A stretch of 64,000 nt of DNA, taken from contig NZ_JAAGOX010000002.1 of assembly GCF_010500245.1 (NCBI RefSeq), forward strand, positions 124,001 through 188,000. The letters run 5' to 3'. Numbering within the stretch: the stretch's first letter is position 1; each line of letters begins with the position of its first letter. This document shows, piece after piece, positions 35,641 through 43,307 of the stretch. Made by a program: the position numbers and the translations under genes. The DNA comes from Ruegeria sp. PrR005 (GTDB lineage: Bacteria > Pseudomonadota > Alphaproteobacteria > Rhodobacterales > Rhodobacteraceae). The notes under the pieces are model-generated. The model was given only the letters and a program-made list of their open reading frames with translations, did no database searches and was not told the DNA's origin.

Positions 35641-35698
35641 ATTTTCGGCGAAAATTCCCGGGCATGTGGAGGCCGGTCCGCGACTGTCGCGGACCGGC
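35641..35698 (-). repeat. Composite intergenic repeat, copy 3
   Basis: On the minus strand after the TRAP binding-protein gene: hairpin arms GCCGGTCCGCGA/TCGCGGACCGGC (35672-35698, 12 bp, CAG loop), a 9-nt gap, then CCCGGGAATTTTCGCCGAAA (about 35641-35662). Same order as the other copies. It may also act as a terminator or processing hairpin inside the operon. Confidence 0.6.
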
Positions 35699-35706
35699 GG
35701 TTTGAA

Positions 35707-36741
35707 TCAGCCGTAGCGGTAGGGGCGTCCGGCCTTGGCCATGTCGGCGTTGTACTTCTTGAAGATCTCGACGACCTTTGCCTTGGTTTCCGACTCGGCC
35801 GCGATCTCGTCCCAGAACTTGATGGCGGCGGCTTCGACCTGGTTCCATTCGCTGTCGGGGATGGAGGTCAGCTGCATCTTGGTGCCGTTGACGCGCAAGG
35901 ATGCCTCGCCGCCCCAATACCACCACTGACGGTAGTAGTGCGACTGCTCGCAGCAGAGTGTGAACAGCGCCTTGAGGTCTTCGGGCAGTTCGTTCCAGCG
36001 GTCCATGTTGGCAAAGAAATGGCCGATCCAGGCGCCCGAGATGTTGTTGGTCAGGAAGTAGTTGGTCACATCGGCCCAGCCGACGGTGTAATCCTCGGTG
36101 ATGCCCGACCAGGCGATGCCGTCGAGCTCGCCGGTCTGTACCGCGACCTCGATATCCTCCCACGGGAGCGTCACCGGCACCACGCCGAACTGCGACAGGA
36201 AGCGGCCCGCGGTGGGGAAGGTGAAGACGCGCTTGCCGTTCAGGTCGGCCAGGCTGTTGATCGGGTCCTTGGTGGCGAAATGGCAGGGATCCCAGGATCC
36301 GGCCGAGACGTGCTTGACGCCGACCTTGGAATATTCCGCATCCCAGATCTCGTTCAGGCCATACTGGTTGAACAGCACCGGCACGTCGAGGGAGTAGCGC
36401 GAGGCGAAGGGGAAATAGCCGCCGAACACGGTGACCTCGGTGGGCGAGGCCATGGAGTCGTCATCGGACTGCACCGCGTCGATGGTGCCGCGCTGCATGG
36501 CGCGGAACAGCTCTCCGGTTGGCACCAGCTGATCGGCAAAGAAGAGCTCGATCTGCATGCGGTCACCGGCGATCTGGTTGAACATGTTGATGGCGGGCAC
36601 CACGACATGTTCGGCCAGGGCGGCACCGGCATAGGTCTGCATCCGCCACTTGATGGTCGATTGCGCCAGTGCGGGGGTGGCCAGCGGCGCGGCCGCCGCA
36701 CCGACAGCGGCAGTGGTCAGAAACTTGCGTCTTGTGGTCAT
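35707..36741 (-). CDS. TRAP transporter substrate-binding protein (DctP family)
   Basis: 344 residues. Tat-type signal (TTRRKFLTTAAVGAAAAPLA, cleavage after ALA). The DctP/YiaO family pattern follows: FFADQLVPTGELFRAMQRGTIDAVQ, LADLNGKRVFTFPTAGRFLSQFGVVPVTLPW, ELDGIAWSG. It is a periplasmic solute receptor. The related DctP group that binds alpha-keto acids or mannonate-like acids has a similar length; the ligand here is unknown. Adjacent DctQ/DctM genes complete the transporter. Confidence 0.92.
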   Translation of the reverse strand: MTTRRKFLTTAAVGAAAAPLATPALAQSTIKWRMQTYAGAALAEHVVVPAINMFNQIAGDRMQIELFFADQLVPTGELFRAMQRGTIDAVQSDDDSMASPTEVTVFGGYFPFASRYSLDVPVLFNQYGLNEIWDAEYSKVGVKHVSAGSWDPCHFATKDPINSLADLNGKRVFTFPTAGRFLSQFGVVPVTLPWEDIEVAVQTGELDGIAWSGITEDYTVGWADVTNYFLTNNISGAWIGHFFANMDRWNELPEDLKALFTLCCEQSHYYRQWWYWGGEASLRVNGTKMQLTSIPDSEWNQVEAAAIKFWDEIAAESETKAKVVEIFKKYNADMAKAGRPYRYG

Positions 36742-36795
36742 CGGTTGTCTCCCAGTTGCAAAAAGGTGGATTGAAAGCCCCGGTTCACTCCGGGA

Positions 36796-38121
36796 TCACT
36801 TGTTGTAGACATATTCGGGCAGCCACAGCGCGATCTGTGGAAAGACCATGATGATCGTCAGGGCCAGCACCATCACCAGCACGAAAGGAAGGATCGAGCC
36901 GTAGATGTCGCGCAGGGTGATCTCGGGCGGAGCCATGGCCCGCATCAGGAACAGGTTATAGCCGAATGGCGGTGTCATATAGGCGATTTGTGTCGTGATG
37001 GTATAAAGCACACCATACCAGATCAGGTCGAAGCCAAGCGCGCCCACCAGCGGCACATACAGCGGCGCCACGATCACCAGCATCGCGGTGTCGTCCAGGA
37101 AGGTGCCCATCACGATGAAGCTGAGCTGCATTAGGATCAGGATCATCCAGGGGTTGAGGCCCAGTTTCTCGGTGAAGAGGTTCTCGATCGCCTTGACCGC
37201 ACCCAGCCCGTCGAACACCGCGCCAAAGGCCAGTGCGGCCAGGATGATCCACATGAACATGCAGGAGATGCCCAGGGTGGAGCGGACCGAAACCTCGAAC
37301 ACCTGGCGGGTCATCCGGCCCTTGAACACGGCGGCCAGAAAGGCCGTGAGCGCGCCGATGGCCGAGCTTTCGACGAGCGAGGTCCAGCCGTTGACAAAGG
37401 GCACCATCATCGCCGCGAAGATGCCCAGCGGCAGCAGGCCCGCGCGCAAGAGACGCAGTTTCTCGGCCATGGGCACGTCACGCTCCTCGGGCGAGAGGGC
37501 GGGGCCGAGGGAGGGGTTCAGCTTGCAGCGGATCGCGATGTAGAGAATGAACATGGCAGCCATCATCAGGCCCGGCAAAACGCCCGCCAGCCAGAGCTGG
37601 CCCACCGGTTGGCGCGCGATCATGGCATAGAGCACCAGTACCACCGACGGCGGCACCAGAATCCCCAGGCTGGACCCGGCCTGAATGACGCCTGTCACCA
37701 TCTTCTTGTCATAGCCGCGTTTGAGAAGTTCCGGCAGCGCGATGGTGGCACCAATGGCCATGCCCGCGACAGAAAGTCCGTTCATCGCCGAGATCAGGAC
37801 CATCAACCCGATGGTGCCGATGGCCAACCCGCCGTTCAGGCCGCCCATCCAGACATGGAACATCTTGTAGAGGTCGTCGGCGATCTTGGATTCCGACAGC
37901 ACGTAACCCATGAAGATGAACATCGGCAGCGTCAGCAGCGGATACCATTTCATCAGCTTCATCGCCGCCGAAAAGCCGATGTCATAGCCGCCCCGGTCGC
38001 CCCAGAGGAGCAGCGAGGCCAGCACCGCGACAAAGCCGATGGCGCCGAACACCCGCTGGCCGGTCATCAGCATGATCATCATCGTGCTGAACATCAAAAT
38101 GGCGATCAGTTCATAGGACAT
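36796..38121 (-). CDS. TRAP transporter large membrane subunit (DctM)
   Basis: 441 residues, about 12 hydrophobic segments. Diagnostic stretches: PMFIFMGYVLSESKIADDLY, AGSSLGILVPPSVVLVLYA, and PFGYNLFLMRAMAPPEITLRDIYGSI. Sodium-coupled transport channel. It starts 1 bp after the DctQ stop, so coupled. Confidence 0.93.
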   Translation of the reverse strand: MSYELIAILMFSTMMIMLMTGQRVFGAIGFVAVLASLLLWGDRGGYDIGFSAAMKLMKWYPLLTLPMFIFMGYVLSESKIADDLYKMFHVWMGGLNGGLAIGTIGLMVLISAMNGLSVAGMAIGATIALPELLKRGYDKKMVTGVIQAGSSLGILVPPSVVLVLYAMIARQPVGQLWLAGVLPGLMMAAMFILYIAIRCKLNPSLGPALSPEERDVPMAEKLRLLRAGLLPLGIFAAMMVPFVNGWTSLVESSAIGALTAFLAAVFKGRMTRQVFEVSVRSTLGISCMFMWIILAALAFGAVFDGLGAVKAIENLFTEKLGLNPWMILILMQLSFIVMGTFLDDTAMLVIVAPLYVPLVGALGFDLIWYGVLYTITTQIAYMTPPFGYNLFLMRAMAPPEITLRDIYGSILPFVLVMVLALTIIMVFPQIALWLPEYVYNK

Positions 38122-38122
38122 G

Positions 38123-38659
38123 TCAGATCACCTCGCGCGGGATGTCTTCGCCGCGGATACGCAGGATGTCCTTGGCCAGTTCGGAAAGGGCCTGCAACAG
38201 CATCAGGAGGATGCCCAGACACATGATCACCTTGATCGGCCAGAGGACCGGGCGCCAGGCGGTGGGGCTGCGCTCGCCATATTGGAAAGAATAGCTGAGG
38301 CTGTCATAGCCGCCATAGAGCAGCACACCGAGATAGAAGATCAGGAACAGGACAGAGAAGGCATCGGTCCATGCCTTGCGCTTTTCCGACCACTCGCCAT
38401 AGAGCAGGTCCATCCGCACGTTCGAGCCCATCTGGATCGAATAAGGGCCGCCGAGGATGTAATAGGCGACCATGGCGAATTGCGCCATTTCCAGCGTCCA
38501 GAGCGAGGGGTTGATGTCAAAACCCAGATCGCTGCCGACCTTGGAGAAGCTGGACCAGAGCAGGATGCCCATCATCGCGAAGATGCCATACATCACGATC
38601 CGGCCGATCCGGCGGTTCATCCGGTCGACCGCTGTCACATAGGCGCGTAGCGCGTTCAT
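38123..38659 (-). CDS. TRAP transporter small membrane subunit (DctQ)
   Basis: 178 residues with four hydrophobic segments. A MFIYGIF-like first helix, W-R-P-V-L-W-P-I-K-V-I-M-C-L-G-I-L-L-M-L-L-Q-A-L last helix (about 142-165). Pairs with DctM. Confidence 0.88.
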   Translation of the reverse strand: MNALRAYVTAVDRMNRRIGRIVMYGIFAMMGILLWSSFSKVGSDLGFDINPSLWTLEMAQFAMVAYYILGGPYSIQMGSNVRMDLLYGEWSEKRKAWTDAFSVLFLIFYLGVLLYGGYDSLSYSFQYGERSPTAWRPVLWPIKVIMCLGILLMLLQALSELAKDILRIRGEDIPREVI

Positions 38660-38675
38660 GCCTTTACCTCTGTTG

Positions 38676-39470
38676 TCATGTCCGGTCTCCCGCAGGGGCC
38701 AGTTCGTTTATGGTGGCGGCCAGCATCGGCGCCAGTAGCCCGGCCAGGCGGTTGACGCCGGCGGGCGTGTCGATGAGGTCATTCTTGACCTCGATCATCA
38801 CGTTGGGAAGGCCGCGCGCGATGGCATGTTCCCGCAAGGTATGGGTGACGCCGTCGGTGGCGGAGTAAGGCTCGTTCAGCGCAGCCCGCAGGCCCGAGCC
38901 CTCGGCCGCGCGCAGCAGGAGCTGCGCGGCGCGGTCGTCGCTGTCATGCAGGATGCCCAGTTCGACGTCGCGGGTCTTGCCCTGGTAGATTGGGGTGAAG
39001 CTGTGGATGGTGATCAGAACGGTTGGGCCCGGGCGGGCCTCCAGCGTATCGGCCAGAAGCTGGCGGAACGGGTGGTAGACGTCGCGGGCGCGCCGGTTGC
39101 GGTCGGCCTCGCTCAGGCCTGTGTTGCCGGGAATGGCAAAGACCTCGCTTTGCGCGGGCATCGCGTCGGGGCGGTGCGGCGGGCGGTTGCAGTCATAGAC
39201 CAGACGGCTGACGCGGGAATAGACCAGCGGCGCATCGAGCGCGCCCGAGAGTTCCACCGAAAGTTCCATCGCGCCGATGTCCCAGGCCGCGTGAGAGCGG
39301 GCGGCGGCGGCGTCCAATCCCAGACCGCCGAGCGCGGCGGGAATGAACCGGCTGGCATGTTCGCACACCAAGAGCGCGGCCGCAGCCCCGCGCGGGTTCA
39401 GCACACGGGCGGCGGGCCCTTCGATTTGGGACAGCACAGGGGAATCGGGTTTAGTGATCATGTGTAGCAT
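38676..39470 (-). CDS. N-formylglutamate amidohydrolase family enzyme
   Basis: 264 residues, or 261 from ATG 39461. Family features: LLVCEHASRFIPAALGGLGL, AAARSHAAWDIGAMELSVELS, VYSRVSRLVYDCNRPPHRPDA, TVLITIHSFTPIYQGKTRDVELGILHD and MIEVKNDLI. The fold cleaves an amide next to glutamate. As first gene of an operon with a gamma-glutamyl ligase it could release glutamate at the end of the path. A TGTA-N8-TACA site overlaps the first start codon. Confidence 0.85.
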   Translation of the reverse strand: MLHMITKPDSPVLSQIEGPAARVLNPRGAAAALLVCEHASRFIPAALGGLGLDAAAARSHAAWDIGAMELSVELSGALDAPLVYSRVSRLVYDCNRPPHRPDAMPAQSEVFAIPGNTGLSEADRNRRARDVYHPFRQLLADTLEARPGPTVLITIHSFTPIYQGKTRDVELGILHDSDDRAAQLLLRAAEGSGLRAALNEPYSATDGVTHTLREHAIARGLPNVMIEVKNDLIDTPAGVNRLAGLLAPMLAATINELAPAGDRT

Positions 39471-39478
39471 TGGTTACA
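39463..39478. promoter_or_regulatory. Candidate RpiR operator 1
   Basis: TGTAGCATTGGTTACA, with TGTA...TACA arms around 8 nt. It overlaps the start codon of the amidohydrolase gene at 39468-39470, so binding would block its expression. RpiR-family proteins such as HexR bind TGTA-centred palindromes of this size. A TTGACA (minus strand, 39492-39497) lies between the two sites. Confidence 0.55.
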
Positions 39479-39506
39479 TAACGGACAGGGCTGTCAAGAA
39501 AGTTTC

Positions 39507-39522
39507 TGTAGACATGATTACA
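39507..39522. promoter_or_regulatory. Candidate RpiR operator 2
   Basis: TGTAGACATGATTACA, again TGTA-N8-TACA. Centre-to-centre distance to operator 1 is 44 bp, roughly four helical turns, so two dimers could bind the same face. It lies 44 bp before the rpiR start. Confidence 0.55.
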
Positions 39523-39565
39523 GATTGGGGTACGCTGAAACAAATGCTAGAGAAAAGGCCCGCGC

Positions 39566-40438
39566 GTGCCCCAGACAACGAAACTGGTCAAACAGCGAAT
39601 TCAGGACGAGACGGAGCAGCTGACCCGTTCGGAGCGGCAGCTCGCATCGGTTCTGTTGCAGGATTATCCGATGGGCGGGCTGCAATCGATCACCAAGCTG
39701 GCCGCTGCCGCCGGTGTGTCGACGCCGACGGTGATCCGGATGGCGCGCAAGCTGGGGTTCGACGGGTTTCCCGACCTTCAGGACGCGCTGCGCGACGAGG
39801 TGGCAGCCCAGATCAAGAAGCCGATCTCGAAACGCGACGGATGGGTGGTGGACGAGGGGGCGGAACACCCGCTGATGCGGTTTGCACAGGTGGTCTGGGC
39901 CAATATGCGTCATACGCTGGAGCGGATCGACACCGCGATGTTCGACAAGGTGGCGGCGATCCTGGCCGATACCGGGCGGCATCTCTATGTGGTGGGTGGG
40001 CGGATCACGCGATCGAACGCGGATTACCTGTTCAACCACATGCAGATCATCCGGCCCAATGTCACCATGCTGGGCAATTCCGCCAACGTCTGGCCGCAAT
40101 ACCTGCTGGATATGGACGAAGGCTCGGTCCTGGTGATCTTTGACATCCGCCGTTACGAGGCGCATCTGGAGAAGCTGGCGCAGATCGCCAGCGAGCGGGG
40201 GGTTACGGTGATCCTGTTCACCGATCAATGGGGTTCTCCCATCGGGCGGGTGGCGAACCTGACCTTTAACGGGCTGGTCGAGGCGCCGTCGAGCTGGGAC
40301 AGCACCATCGCACTGCAACTGATCGTCGAGGCGCTGATCGCCGAGGTGCAGGGCGCCCGCTGGGAGGAGAGCAAGGAACGGATCGAGGAGCTGGAGGCGA
40401 TGTTCTCTTCGACCCGGCTGTTCCGCAGTCCGACCTAA
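39566..40438 (+). CDS. RpiR-family transcriptional regulator
   Basis: 290 residues from GTG 39566. The N-terminal helix-turn-helix (RSERQLASVLLQDYPMGGLQSITKLAAAAGVSTPTVIRMARKLGF) is followed by a SIS sugar-phosphate-type sensing domain (about 110-280; GRHLYVVGGRITRSNADYLFNHM). It is divergent from the TRAP-ligase-dehydrogenase operon and is its likely regulator. The ligand could be a pathway intermediate instead of a sugar phosphate. Confidence 0.9.
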   Translation: MPQTTKLVKQRIQDETEQLTRSERQLASVLLQDYPMGGLQSITKLAAAAGVSTPTVIRMARKLGFDGFPDLQDALRDEVAAQIKKPISKRDGWVVDEGAEHPLMRFAQVVWANMRHTLERIDTAMFDKVAAILADTGRHLYVVGGRITRSNADYLFNHMQIIRPNVTMLGNSANVWPQYLLDMDEGSVLVIFDIRRYEAHLEKLAQIASERGVTVILFTDQWGSPIGRVANLTFNGLVEAPSSWDSTIALQLIVEALIAEVQGARWEESKERIEELEAMFSSTRLFRSPT

Positions 40439-40441
40439 CAT

Positions 40442-40490
40442 TGTGCGTTTACGCACATTAAATCGCAATTTCTTTCCAATTGTGCGATTT
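40442..40490. repeat. Two inverted repeats between rpiR and pirin genes
   Basis: TGTGCG-TTTA-CGCACA (40442-40457), immediately after the rpiR stop, could end that transcript. AAATCGCA (40460-40467) and TGCGATTT (40483-40490) are perfect 8-bp arms 15 nt apart, 48 bp before the pirin start, and look like an operator. Confidence 0.45.
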
Positions 40491-40537
40491 CATGTGGGTG
40501 CTACCTTTGTCTCGTCACACGCGAACGGAGGACTGAG

Positions 40538-41476
40538 ATGAGCTGGAACCCCTTGTTGGATACCCATGTGCCGATTGGCGATGCCGTGGATGCCATCGAA
40601 ACGGTGATCGTGCCGCGCGCCCGCGATCTGGGCGGCTTCGAGGTGCGCCGCGCCCTGCCGGCGCCGCGCCGCCAGATGGTGGGGCCGTTCATCTTTTTCG
40701 ACCAGATGGGGCCAGCCGAGTTCCTGACCGGGCAGGGGATAGACGTGCGGCCGCATCCCCATATCGGGCTGGCCACGGTGACCTATCTCTACAAGGGTCG
40801 GCTGCACCATCGTGACAGCCTGGGCACCGATCAGTGGATCGAGCCCGGCGCGGTCAACTGGATGGTTGCGGGCAACGGGGTCACCCATTCCGAACGCACC
40901 GACGACGAGGCGCGCAAGGCCCCCTTGCAGATGTTCGGAATCCAGACCTGGGTCGCGCTGCCGGAGCATCTGGAGGAGACCGGGGCAAGCTTCGAGCACA
41001 CCCCGGCCGAGGCATTGCCGGAGCTGGAAGGTGAGGGCAAGCGCGTGCGGCTGATTCTGGGCGATGCCTGGGGCGCGGCGGCGCCTGTTTCCACCACCTC
41101 CGAGATGTTCTATGCGGACGCGGTTCTGCAACCGGGCGCGGCGCTGCCGCTGCCGGACAATCACGAGGACCGGGGCGTCTATGTCGTGGGCGGCTCGGTC
41201 GAGGTGGCCGGGCAGGTCTTTGACACCGGGCGCATGATGGTGTTCCGCCCCGGCGACCGGCTGAGCCTGAAGGCGGGGCCGCAGGGGGCGCGGCTGATGC
41301 TGCTGGGCGGCGCCACGATGGGCGGTCCGCGTCATATCTGGTGGAACTTCGTGGCCACCAGCAAGGACCGGATCGAGGCCGCCAAGGAAGCCTGGCGCGC
41401 GGGCGACTGGATGCATGGCCGGTTCCGTCTGCCGCCGGGAGACGATCAGGAGTTCACGCCCTTGCCTGCGCGGTGA
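40538..41476 (+). CDS. Pirin family protein
   Basis: 312 residues. Two cupin domains. The N-terminal one carries the metal motif RPHPHIGLATVTYLYKGRLHHRDS and GNGVTHSERT. Pirins bind iron; some act as quercetin dioxygenases or redox regulators, and the role here is not readable. GGAGGA-like site before ATG 40538. Confidence 0.9.
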   Translation: MSWNPLLDTHVPIGDAVDAIETVIVPRARDLGGFEVRRALPAPRRQMVGPFIFFDQMGPAEFLTGQGIDVRPHPHIGLATVTYLYKGRLHHRDSLGTDQWIEPGAVNWMVAGNGVTHSERTDDEARKAPLQMFGIQTWVALPEHLEETGASFEHTPAEALPELEGEGKRVRLILGDAWGAAAPVSTTSEMFYADAVLQPGAALPLPDNHEDRGVYVVGGSVEVAGQVFDTGRMMVFRPGDRLSLKAGPQGARLMLLGGATMGGPRHIWWNFVATSKDRIEAAKEAWRAGDWMHGRFRLPPGDDQEFTPLPAR

Positions 41477-41497
41477 GAAACTGGCAGGGGACGGGCC

Positions 41498-42016
41498 ATG
41501 ACCATACGACCTGCTACAGCCCGCGACCTGCCCGCGATCCGCGACCTGCATCTTGCCAACTGGCGTGCCTCATATGCCGGTGCCTTGCCGGAGGCGTTTC
41601 TGGGCGCGCCGGTGGCGCAGGAGATGGCCGCGCGCTGGGCGGCGCTGCCGCCGGTGGGCGATATCCTGCTGGTGGCGGGCGCGGGTGAGGGATTCGTCCT
41701 GGTGCGCCCGGGCCACCCGGAGGGGCCGCTGATCGAAAGCCTGCATGTCGCGGCCGAGGCGCGCGGCAGCGGTCTGGGAGAGGCGCTGTTGCGTGCGGCG
41801 GCGGCAGAACTGGATCGGCGCGGGCACCGCGCCATGTGGTTGGAAGTCTTGGACGAAAACACCGCCGCGCGCCGGTTCTACAAGCGTATGAGTGGCGTCG
41901 AAGGGCCTGTTTTTGCGGACGAAATCTGTGGCAACCCGGTACCGGCGCGCAAGATCCACTGGGCGCGGTTGGACAATTTTCCGGGTGCGGGCGAAAAAAA
42001 TGCGAAACCTGCTTGA
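41498..42016 (+). CDS. GNAT-family N-acetyltransferase
   Basis: 172 residues. Acetyl-CoA-binding motif A is LIESLHVAAEARGSGLGEALLRAA (R-G-S-G-L-G), followed by LEVLDENTAARRFYKRMSGVEG. Substrate unknown. The end of the gene contains the -35 of the tRNA-Asp promoter. Confidence 0.87.
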   Translation: MTIRPATARDLPAIRDLHLANWRASYAGALPEAFLGAPVAQEMAARWAALPPVGDILLVAGAGEGFVLVRPGHPEGPLIESLHVAAEARGSGLGEALLRAAAAELDRRGHRAMWLEVLDENTAARRFYKRMSGVEGPVFADEICGNPVPARKIHWARLDNFPGAGEKNAKPA

Positions 42017-42041
42017 CGATGCCGGAGCGGGGCCATAATAC
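42013..42041 (+). promoter_or_regulatory. Promoter of the tRNA-Asp genes
   Basis: TTGACG (42013-42018), a 17-bp spacer and TAATAC (42036-42041) form a strong sigma-70 promoter. The -35 includes the stop codon of the acetyltransferase gene. Confidence 0.75.
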
Positions 42042-42080
42042 ACCCAAACGTTCCGCAGGGAACGCCATATCACGCAGCGC

Positions 42081-42157
42081 GCGGTTGTAGCTCAGTCGGT
42101 TAGAGTACCGGCCTGTCACGCCGGGGGTCGCGGGTTCGAGCCCCGTCAACCGCGCCA
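42081..42157 (+). tRNA. tRNA-Asp(GTC), copy 1
   Basis: 77 nt including encoded CCA. Acceptor stem GCGGTTG/CAACCGC. Anticodon stem CCGGC/GCCGG encloses CTGTCAC, anticodon GTC. Identical to the copy 52 bp downstream; both are likely read from one promoter. Confidence 0.95.
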
Positions 42158-42209
42158 CTGCCTGACCTTTCCAGGGGAACTGGACCGGCCCGGAGGGCGA
42201 CATAGATGC

Positions 42210-42286
42210 GCGGTTGTAGCTCAGTCGGTTAGAGTACCGGCCTGTCACGCCGGGGGTCGCGGGTTCGAGCCCCGTCAACCGCGCCA
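42210..42286 (+). tRNA. tRNA-Asp(GTC), copy 2
   Basis: Identical 77-nt copy of the tRNA at 42081. The 52-bp spacer has no clear second promoter, suggesting a tandem transcript. Confidence 0.95.
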
Positions 42287-42401
42287 CTTCTCCCACAGTT
42301 CGATGTAATTTCCGGGTGATACCCGCTCTGCGCCCAGCAGCCTCTTGCCGGTGCGGCGCGCTTTCCTGTATTCGCATGGAAAACGGGCAGGGGTATTTCA
42401 G

Positions 42402-43289
42402 GTGAAGGTGGATGCGAATACGGCGGTTTTGACGATCTGTCGGGACGATGCCTATTTCCTAACGCGGTTCGTGCAGTATTACGGCGGGCTTTTCGGCCGC
42501 AACAACCTGTATATCATCAGTCACGGGGACGAGCCGCTGGTGCGCGAACTGGCGCAGGGCTGCAATATCTTTCCGGTGCCCGCGATCGAGACCAGCCAGT
42601 TCACCATGCTGCACTGGCGCACCAAGAATTACCTGAAGAACGCGCTGCGCCAGTGGTACAAGCATGTGCTGATCTGCGATGTGGACGAATTTGTCGTGGT
42701 CGATCCCGCCACCGGCATGAACCTGCGCACCTGGCTGGACAAGGCGCCGGGGCGCACGGTTTATACCGCGATGGGGCTGGAGATCGTTCATCTGCGCGAC
42801 CGGGAAAAGGAGGATATCGGCGGCGGTATCCTGGGGCCGCGCCTGCATGCGCAGGTGGCGCTCCATTATGCCAAGCCATGTATCGTCTCGCGCCCCGCGA
42901 AGATCGGGCGTGGCGGGCATTATGCCGAATATGAAAAGCTGAACATGCCCGAGTTCCTGTACATGTTCCACATGAAGTATTGCGACTATGGGCTTTATGT
43001 AGAAACACTAAATCGCCGGAACGCCTTTATCGAGAAGCAGAAGGAGGTGGCCGCCGGAGGCGCCGTGCGCACCAACCCGAAATGGTTCGCCGAGGGGCGC
43101 AACGATGACGAAGTGTTTTCGGCCTTCGAGGCGCGACCGGTGGATGAGAGTTTCGATCTGGAGCATGTGCGCCAGGTGATGCACGCCACCTGGGAACAGC
43201 GCGGCGATGGCTTATGGCATTTCCATCGCCCGGAATACGAGGAGCTTTACAAGCTGCCCGACCGGTTTGACGGGGCCGACCGGGCCTGA
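42402..43289 (+). CDS. Glycosyltransferase (GT2/GT92-like)
   Basis: 295 residues from GTG 42402. An upstream in-frame stretch is open but runs back toward the tRNA. It has the DUF/GT92-type pattern: TAVLTICRDDAYFLTRFVQYYGGLFGRNNLYIISHGDE, then the DxD-like motif HVLICDVDEFVVVDP, and LYMFHMKYCDYGLYVETL. Nucleotide-sugar transfer is inferred. Acceptor unknown. It has no surface-polysaccharide neighbours here. Confidence 0.72.
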   Translation: MKVDANTAVLTICRDDAYFLTRFVQYYGGLFGRNNLYIISHGDEPLVRELAQGCNIFPVPAIETSQFTMLHWRTKNYLKNALRQWYKHVLICDVDEFVVVDPATGMNLRTWLDKAPGRTVYTAMGLEIVHLRDREKEDIGGGILGPRLHAQVALHYAKPCIVSRPAKIGRGGHYAEYEKLNMPEFLYMFHMKYCDYGLYVETLNRRNAFIEKQKEVAAGGAVRTNPKWFAEGRNDDEVFSAFEARPVDESFDLEHVRQVMHATWEQRGDGLWHFHRPEYEELYKLPDRFDGADRA

Positions 43290-43307
43290 GGCCCGGCCGG
43301 CGGTCGG

